Shown one piece after another: positions 52,006 to 57,077 of a stretch of DNA of 57,077 bases (position 1 is the first letter of the stretch; every line of letters starts with the position of its first letter). The stretch is from Nitrospira sp. ST-bin5. GTDB lineage: Bacteria > Nitrospirota > Nitrospiria > Nitrospirales > Nitrospiraceae. The translations under genes and the position numbers were made by a program. The stretch spans positions 1 through 57,077 of the forward strand of contig MSXN01000008.1 of NCBI GenBank assembly GCA_002083555.1, read 5' to 3'. The notes under the pieces are model-generated. The model made no database searches. It had not been told where the DNA came from and worked only from the letters and a program-made list of their open reading frames with translations.

Positions 52006-52821
52006 CTAGAAGTGGAAGGACACACCGGCTACGAGGTGAAACATGCTGTACATGCCGCTGAGGCCGAATGCCGGATCAAAGTTCGTCACATTGGCGAGAT
52101 TGTATTTGCCTTCGGCAAAGAGGCCCCATTCTTCGGTGACGAGCAACCTGATTCCGGCAAGCGCATTGAGGCCCGGATAGACCTGACGGCTCTGGATGCT
52201 GCCGTTCGAAGATGAAAAATAGAAGGCGCCGCCTCCGACTCCGACATAGGGCTGGAGTACCGTTCCCGGATAGCGGGCGATGACATTGAACGCCACGGTG
52301 GTTACCCGCAAAGACGATTCCTGCAGACTCAAGGTCGATTTGTTGAGCGCAAATGCCGGACAGTTCGGGAGGGGGTTCGGAGGCTGACACGCAGCGGCGC
52401 TGGCCGGTGTATTGGGTTGATAGGTGATGTCGTGCGTGGTATCGAGCTGTTGGGCTTTGATCGCCGGATTCGTAGTGAACGCTTCCAGTTCCACCCCCAG
52501 CCAGGGCAGCTTCTCGTCGGTAAAGAAATAGCCGACCTTTCCTCCGAAGATGGCCGAATTCTTGAGTGACACATCCGAGGTCTTGAAGGTTTGGATCAGC
52601 GTACCGCGGCCGTTGGTATTGAGCGCGTCGTTGGCTTGTGGAAATTGCTGTTCGGCGAGCCGTTGTCCCAGCAGAGGCATGGTGACGTCATTGAGCGATC
52701 CGGAGGTGCTGAGCCCCCCGTATCCTCCCGCGTACCACTCGGCCCCGACCGGTTGAACCCAGGCCCAGATGCATAGGAACGTCAGAACGCCGAGGCGCAG
52801 GAAAAGTTGAATGTGAGACAT
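52006..52821 (-). CDS. Outer-membrane beta-barrel protein
   Basis: A 271-residue exported protein with a signal peptide ending at VGAEW (residue 25) after FLRLGVLTFLCIWAW. The start at MSHIQ (52821) has a better leader than the upstream Met at 52833. The mature part shows barrel strands with alternating residues (VGVGGGAFYFSSSNG, EWGLFAEGKYNL) and ends in the terminal aromatic motif MFHLVAGVSFHF expected for outer-membrane insertion. It resembles the OmpW/OmpA-like barrel group, but the exact family is not clear. The GspC-like gene is upstream on the same strand. Confidence 0.78.
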   Translation of the reverse strand: MSHIQLFLRLGVLTFLCIWAWVQPVGAEWYAGGYGGLSTSGSLNDVTMPLLGQRLAEQQFPQANDALNTNGRGTLIQTFKTSDVSLKNSAIFGGKVGYFFTDEKLPWLGVELEAFTTNPAIKAQQLDTTHDITYQPNTPASAAACQPPNPLPNCPAFALNKSTLSLQESSLRVTTVAFNVIARYPGTVLQPYVGVGGGAFYFSSSNGSIQSRQVYPGLNALAGIRLLVTEEWGLFAEGKYNLANVTNFDPAFGLSGMYSMFHLVAGVSFHF

Positions 52822-52955
52822 GCGAGGAAACATCCTCTCTGTTGAGCGTGATCCATGGAGATCGATGATTGCCGAGACGCAAGAATGGCGGGGGCTCGTG
52901 ACGCCCCAGTTACGCCGATATTAAGTTCGGGTAAATTTGAAGAAGGGTGGAGAGT

Positions 52956-53843
52956 TTAGCGCAGTTCGTACGTCAAGGTGGTGTTCTGAGCCGCGCGAAC
53001 GACGTCCACCTTGACTGTCCGTTCATTGACGACCTGATTGAACATGCCGAGCAGTCGGCCCGGGTCTCGAATTTCTACCCCGTTGATGCGCTGGATCACA
53101 TCGCCATACTGGAAACCGGCCTTGTCGAAGAACCCGCTGGGATTGACGAAGTCGAGGCGGAATCCTTGCAGTGCCCCGTTCTGAATATAGGGGACCGCGT
53201 GGGCCTGCAGGAGCAGCTTCGACGGGTCCTTCACCGCTTCCATGACCTCCCGCCGGTCAAGTGTGCGTTTCGCGGGGGATACAAATGGTGCAGGCGCTTG
53301 AGCCGGCACACGGGATGAAGGCGGCGTCTGCTCGCTCTGAAGCAACGCCAGTCCGAGCACTTCTTCCTGGTCGCCCTGGCGGATCAGAATGCCTTCCCGG
53401 CGAAGCTCGCTCACTTCTCCGATGTTTTCGATCGTCTCGCGCAGGCGCACCAAGTTCTGCCGTTTTGAGGCGATGTCTTCAACGACCGCGAATCCTTCCC
53501 CGCGAGCGTCGAGCATGGTGCCGAGCAACCGGAGTTTCAATCCGATATTGAGCGGCGGCCTTGCCGGTTTGGCCTGGACGTCGCCGGCCGGACCGGCAGA
53601 CGCCTGCACGGGGAGCTGGAAAAGGCCGCTGTGCGTAATCTGGTCTACGAGCTGAGTCGGGGTCTCCCTTGATGCGATCGCGCTATCGGTGGTTCCGGGG
53701 GACGTGACCGCGTCCGACGGCATCGCCGTCAAGGAGTGTGCGACAAAAGCATTGATCGAATGCGCGACAAAAAAGGTGGCGATCAGAAGATACAGCAACA
53801 TCACGCACCGGCGGATTGTGATCGAAGGCATAGGCGTCGTCAT
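52956..53843 (-). CDS. GspC-like type II secretion protein with PDZ domain
   Basis: A 295-residue bitopic protein. A single TM anchor (VMLLYLLIATFFVAHSINAF) is near residue 20. An HR-type domain follows (LKLRLLGTMLDARGEGFAVV, then ENIGEVSELRREGILIRQGD), as in the homology region of GspC, which binds the secretin. A Pro-rich linker leads to a PDZ domain with GFFDKAGFQYGDVIQRING near 250. No other type II secretion gene is adjacent. It may serve a distant T2SS or have been adapted for the neighbouring secretion pair. Confidence 0.75.
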   Translation of the reverse strand: MTTPMPSITIRRCVMLLYLLIATFFVAHSINAFVAHSLTAMPSDAVTSPGTTDSAIASRETPTQLVDQITHSGLFQLPVQASAGPAGDVQAKPARPPLNIGLKLRLLGTMLDARGEGFAVVEDIASKRQNLVRLRETIENIGEVSELRREGILIRQGDQEEVLGLALLQSEQTPPSSRVPAQAPAPFVSPAKRTLDRREVMEAVKDPSKLLLQAHAVPYIQNGALQGFRLDFVNPSGFFDKAGFQYGDVIQRINGVEIRDPGRLLGMFNQVVNERTVKVDVVRAAQNTTLTYELR

Positions 53844-54075
53844 CTCTGGTGAAAAGCGCGGCCGGTATCAACCTAGGGCGAGCCGGGTGCAATGGCAAGG
53901 GGGGAGAGGGCCGTTTACGAGAAGTTAACAAGGCCCCAAGTTGTCAGTAACGCCGGCGTAACATGTCGCCGATACTTTGATGCGCGAACGATGCGAAAGG
54001 GCCCCGTTCCAGAGCAGTCCGGAGGGCATGGTGGCGGGGTGGCCGGACAGAATCATCAGAGGAAAGCGATGGCAC

Positions 54076-55905
54076 ATGGGCAAGTGGTCTTGGGGAGCAG
54101 CGGTGGCGGGCGGTTTGATAATAATCAGCGCAGGATTTGGAAATGCCTGGGGGGCCGCCGAGCGTGCCGTCCGGCCGGTGCTTCCGGAAAAGCCGGTGCT
54201 GCCGAGTCCGGCTCGGCCGGCGTCGCCGGCACAATCGCCCGCGGTGAATCGGGCAGCCGATCCCCTGCCGACGCCTTCGCCCGGAGGCATTGCCGAGTCG
54301 GGCGAGACCGGCGGTTTCGCCATTCGAGAATTCGTGGTTGACGGCAGTACCCTGCTCTCGCCGGCACAAATCGACGAGGTGCTGGGCAAGTACAAGGGCC
54401 CGCACAAGAAGATCGGAGAGATCGAGCAAGCCCGGATCGAATTGGAAAAGGCCTATCAAAAGCTGGGCTATCCGACGGTGCTGGTCGTCGTCCCGGAGCA
54501 GACGGTGGAAGAAGGCACGGTCAGGCTCAACGTGATCGAGGCCCGGTTGCTGCGCGTGGACGTCACGGGGAACGAGTATTTCTCGCGCTACAACATCATG
54601 AGGAAAATGCCGTCGGTGCAGATCGGAGCCTTGCTCCACGAACCAGAATTTGTGAAGCAGCTCGATATGGTCAATGCCAATCCCGATTTGAAGATAGCCC
54701 CCGTGCTGAAACCCAGCAGCGAGCCCGGCATGGTCGATCTGGAATTGAAAGCGAAAGAGCGGCTGCCGTTGCACGCCAAGGTCACCGGCGACAACAAGGG
54801 CCCGTTCACGACCCCGGCCGCTCGGGTCACCTTCGAAGCGCAATACGCCAACCTCTGGGACGCCGATCATATTCTCACGCTGCAAACGACGCAGACGCCG
54901 ACGAACTGGGGCGCGGTCCAGGCCTATGGATTCAGCTATGTCGCGCCCTTGAGCTGGCCCGATCATCTGTTGGCGGTGTATGCCTCGAAGGTCAGCAGCA
55001 ATTCGGTGCTGGCGGGCACCTCGCTGCCTATTAGCGGTGGCGGCAACATCGCGGTGGCCGGCAACGCGACCGTGGGCGGCTTTCGATATCTCTTCCCGAT
55101 TTTCAAGGGCGGCAAGGCGACGCATCAAATATCGCTCGGGGTCGACTTCAAACGGTTGGAGAAAACCGAAGCGACGTTTCCGGGGAACCTGGGAACGATC
55201 ATTGTGTTGAGCCCGATCCAGTATACACCGGCGTCGGTGGGCTATACGGGTACCTATCCCGACGCCCTCGGAACGACCATGTTCACCGCCTCGGCCACCG
55301 GATATGCGGCAGGGCTGATTCCCGGCGGGCGAAAGCGCGACTTCCAGGGAGACCCCAACGATCCCGATAATTTCCCCGGCAACCGCGCCGGATCGACCGG
55401 CACGTTCGGCGTGGTCAAGACCGGCCTCAGCCGGATACAGCCCCTGCCGATGGACTTTCTGTTCTCGGCCAGGATCGACGGTCAAGTGGCGAGCGAGCCC
55501 CTGATTCCAGCGGAACAGTATTTCGCCGGAGGCATGGATACGGTGCGCGGCTACATTCAAAACGAAGCGCTGGGGGACAACGCCCTGTTCTGGCGCGCGG
55601 AACTATACACGCCGGACCTGCCGTCCATTCCGATCGATTATTTCTGGCAACGGCGGCGCAGTTCGGAGGTGAAAGCCACCATCAAGCTGGTGGCTTTCTA
55701 CGACTATGCCAGGCTCTGGACAAAAGAGGCGCCGATCGGCCAGCAAGATATCTCCCGGCTCGAAGGCGCCGGCGCCGGCCTGCGCATGAAAATCGACCCG
55801 ATCAACCTGAGTCTCCAGTTCGATCATGCCGTGGCGCTGCAGCCGACGGGAACGACCAAGCGCGGCGACATGTTTTCGCATTTTCTGGTCAGCATTGGAT
55901 TTTAA
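54076..55905 (+). CDS. TpsB outer-membrane transporter (ShlB/FhaC family)
   Basis: This is the two-partner secretion pore, 609 residues. The start MGKWSW (54076) opens a signal peptide ending near AWGA; longer frames lack it. A Pro-rich linker follows (about 35-75), then two POTRA domains (GFAIREFVVDGSTLLSPAQI at 85, then VTGNEYFSRYNIM). The barrel contains the family motif GGMDTVRGYIQNEALGDN near 490 and ends with the barrel-insertion motif FLVSIGF. It exports the TpsA protein encoded 21 bases downstream. Confidence 0.9.
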   Translation: MGKWSWGAAVAGGLIIISAGFGNAWGAAERAVRPVLPEKPVLPSPARPASPAQSPAVNRAADPLPTPSPGGIAESGETGGFAIREFVVDGSTLLSPAQIDEVLGKYKGPHKKIGEIEQARIELEKAYQKLGYPTVLVVVPEQTVEEGTVRLNVIEARLLRVDVTGNEYFSRYNIMRKMPSVQIGALLHEPEFVKQLDMVNANPDLKIAPVLKPSSEPGMVDLELKAKERLPLHAKVTGDNKGPFTTPAARVTFEAQYANLWDADHILTLQTTQTPTNWGAVQAYGFSYVAPLSWPDHLLAVYASKVSSNSVLAGTSLPISGGGNIAVAGNATVGGFRYLFPIFKGGKATHQISLGVDFKRLEKTEATFPGNLGTIIVLSPIQYTPASVGYTGTYPDALGTTMFTASATGYAAGLIPGGRKRDFQGDPNDPDNFPGNRAGSTGTFGVVKTGLSRIQPLPMDFLFSARIDGQVASEPLIPAEQYFAGGMDTVRGYIQNEALGDNALFWRAELYTPDLPSIPIDYFWQRRRSSEVKATIKLVAFYDYARLWTKEAPIGQQDISRLEGAGAGLRMKIDPINLSLQFDHAVALQPTGTTKRGDMFSHFLVSIGF

Positions 55906-55925
55906 GCCAGTCGAGGAGAATCGCG

Positions 55926-57077
55926 ATGAGGATGAATAGGACCATGCGCCGGATGAATGCCATACGCCGCAAGGCAGCGGTCGGGTTGGTCTGGATACTG
56001 TCCGCGAACCTGGCCCTGCCGGTGCAAGCCGCCGTCTCGATCACGGAAGTCGTTCACGGCGGAGTAACGGTGCAAGCGCCGGTTACGAGAGCCGACGGCA
56101 GAGTCGTGACCGAAATCGCGCAATCGACGGCCAGGGCCATCGTGCACGCGAGCGATTTCAATATCGCGCCGAATCACATCGTCAACATCACGCAGCCGGT
56201 CGGAGGCTGGATGCTCGCCCGCGTGTTCGGGCCTGCGACGCAGATCGACGGAGCGCTGAACGCGACGGGGTCGTTCATTCTGCTTAATCCCAACGGGGTT
56301 TTCATCGGGCCTGGCGGGCAGGTCAACGTCGGCGGCATGTTCGCCGCCTCGACGCTCAACCTCAGTAACGCCAATTTTCTGAACGGGCTGTACCTCTTCC
56401 AGGACAGCGGAACGAACGGCATCATCAAGAACGCCGGCACGGTCAATGCGGGCATCGAAGGCGTCTATCTCTTTGCCCCGAACGTGGAGAATGCGGCGAC
56501 CGGCATCATCACCAGCGCGAACGGCCATGTGTCCCTGGGAGCGGGAAGCACGGCCTTTCTTTCCAATCGCCCGGACGGGAAAGGCTTTCTCTCCCAGGTG
56601 ACGGCCCCGATAGGTGAAGCCTTGAACCTGGGGTCCCTCTTCGCCGACGGCGGTCAGGTGACCATGGCCGGGCGCGTGGTGAATCAGTCCGGCATTGTCC
56701 AAGCCAACAGTGTCGTGCAACGCAACGGCCGGGTCGAGTTGGTGGCGAGCGAACAGGTGACCATGACGGCTGGGAGCCGGACGGTCAGTCAAGGCGGCGC
56801 CGCCGGCGCGCATGGCGGGACTATCATTGCCAAAGCCACGACTCGCGATCAAAGCGGCAATCGAACTGGCGGAACCGTCTCAGTCGGGTCCGGCGCGACG
56901 ATCGACGTGACGCCCGGCTCCGGAGGCGTGGCCGGTGAAGTCTGGCTGGGTGGAACCGCCGTGAGCCAGAATGGGACGGTCCTGGGCACGATCCACCGGC
57001 TCATTCCCGATCAGGTGACCCTGTCCGACGGGGAACTCTTTGCGCTCGCGCCGGGCGTGGCGCGCGGAGAAGTCAAC
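55926..57077 (+). CDS. TpsA haemagglutinin-type exoprotein, 3' truncated by window end
   Basis: The open frame runs without a stop from ATG 55926 to the end, 384 residues so far. A long basic leader (RRMNAIRRKAAVGLVWILSA, cleaved near VQAAV) precedes the TPS secretion domain. It has the hallmark SFILLNPNGVFIGPGGQ and VNVGGMFAASTLNLSN strands of the filamentous-haemagglutinin N-terminus, then repeated beta-helix turns (VYLFAPNVENAATGIIT and GGQVTMAGRVVNQSGIVQ). It is secreted through the TpsB barrel and is likely a large adhesin or contact toxin. The rest lies outside the window. Confidence 0.88.
   Translation, partial: MRMNRTMRRMNAIRRKAAVGLVWILSANLALPVQAAVSITEVVHGGVTVQAPVTRADGRVVTEIAQSTARAIVHASDFNIAPNHIVNITQPVGGWMLARVFGPATQIDGALNATGSFILLNPNGVFIGPGGQVNVGGMFAASTLNLSNANFLNGLYLFQDSGTNGIIKNAGTVNAGIEGVYLFAPNVENAATGIITSANGHVSLGAGSTAFLSNRPDGKGFLSQVTAPIGEALNLGSLFADGGQVTMAGRVVNQSGIVQANSVVQRNGRVELVASEQVTMTAGSRTVSQGGAAGAHGGTIIAKATTRDQSGNRTGGTVSVGSGATIDVTPGSGGVAGEVWLGGTAVSQNGTVLGTIHRLIPDQVTLSDGELFALAPGVARGEVN

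Noticed and set aside
53944..55560. 538-codon antisense frame over tpsB
   Set aside because: TpsB has clear POTRA and barrel motifs. The antisense protein has none and no signal.
55902..56852. 316-codon antisense frame over tpsA
   Set aside because: The sense strand encodes a TPS domain without stop to the end of the window, and the antisense frame is a composition effect.
1..57077. CRISPR arrays, tRNA or rRNA genes
   Set aside because: I found no regularly spaced short repeats, no cloverleaf with a conserved T-loop and no rRNA-like segment. A covariance search could still find a small RNA that I missed.

Overview
The window is a GC-rich bacterial chromosome segment. The gene set fits a Gram-negative, diderm, autotroph-like genome of the Nitrospirota (Nitrospira) type: lipoproteins with lipoboxes, outer-membrane barrels, an HME-RND efflux pump, a very large cyclic-glucan synthase, acetyl-CoA synthetase, and compatible-solute and regulatory genes. 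The taxon is an inference from gene content and style. No rRNA, tRNA or marker gene in the window settles it. Nearly all of the sequence is coding, and genes often overlap by ATGA.

Layout. 1-4814: the end of ribD, an esterase, an exported protein, an MFS transporter and ribE, with a palindromic repeat before ribE. 4815-9126: an accessory island holding four unrelated, mostly AT-richer genes: a trypsin-like peptidase, an unknown protein, a TIR-domain protein and an HNH nuclease. It contains a duplicated 119-bp element ending in GTTAGG, a GCCTAAC-type attC-like half site, a recurring 31-bp motif and a broken duplicate of the neighbouring IPT/TIG gene. It looks like the remains of integron gene cassettes without an integrase. 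9127-18211: the TIG protein, acs, a caspase-fold protein that has lost its cysteine and carries TPRs, a four-lipoprotein cluster (LPP20, LpoB-like, COG3014-like, LPP20) and a PIN-domain toxin pair. 18241-23286: small proteins, then an osmolyte operon (GpgS-like and GT78-like glycosyltransferases, a MscS-related membrane protein and a HAD phosphatase), probably making glucosylglycerate and perhaps mannosylglucosylglycerate. 23817-31587: an SMR exporter, a Ca2+/H+ antiporter and a CzcCBA-type metal efflux operon preceded by a cupredoxin-like lipoprotein. 31642-35884: a signalling block of one NarX-type histidine kinase, one NarL-type regulator, three stand-alone receiver proteins (one without its phospho-acceptor Asp) and two small Cys-pair proteins. 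36089-41087: a pyruvate/indolepyruvate-decarboxylase-like enzyme, RlmI-type and TrmH-type RNA methyltransferases, an XRE regulator and a coiled-coil protein, with a second copy of the palindromic repeat. 41104-51850: a 2916-residue cyclic beta-1,2-glucan synthase and a CYTH-CHAD protein. 52006-57077: an outer-membrane barrel, a lone GspC-like protein and a two-partner secretion pair (TpsB complete, TpsA cut by the window end).

Envelope stress is a theme running through the window: osmolyte synthesis, a mechanosensitive-type protein, periplasmic glucans, metal efflux, lipoproteins and secretion. The most unusual parts are the cassette-like island, the inactive-caspase/lipoprotein neighbourhood and the receiver-rich signalling block.
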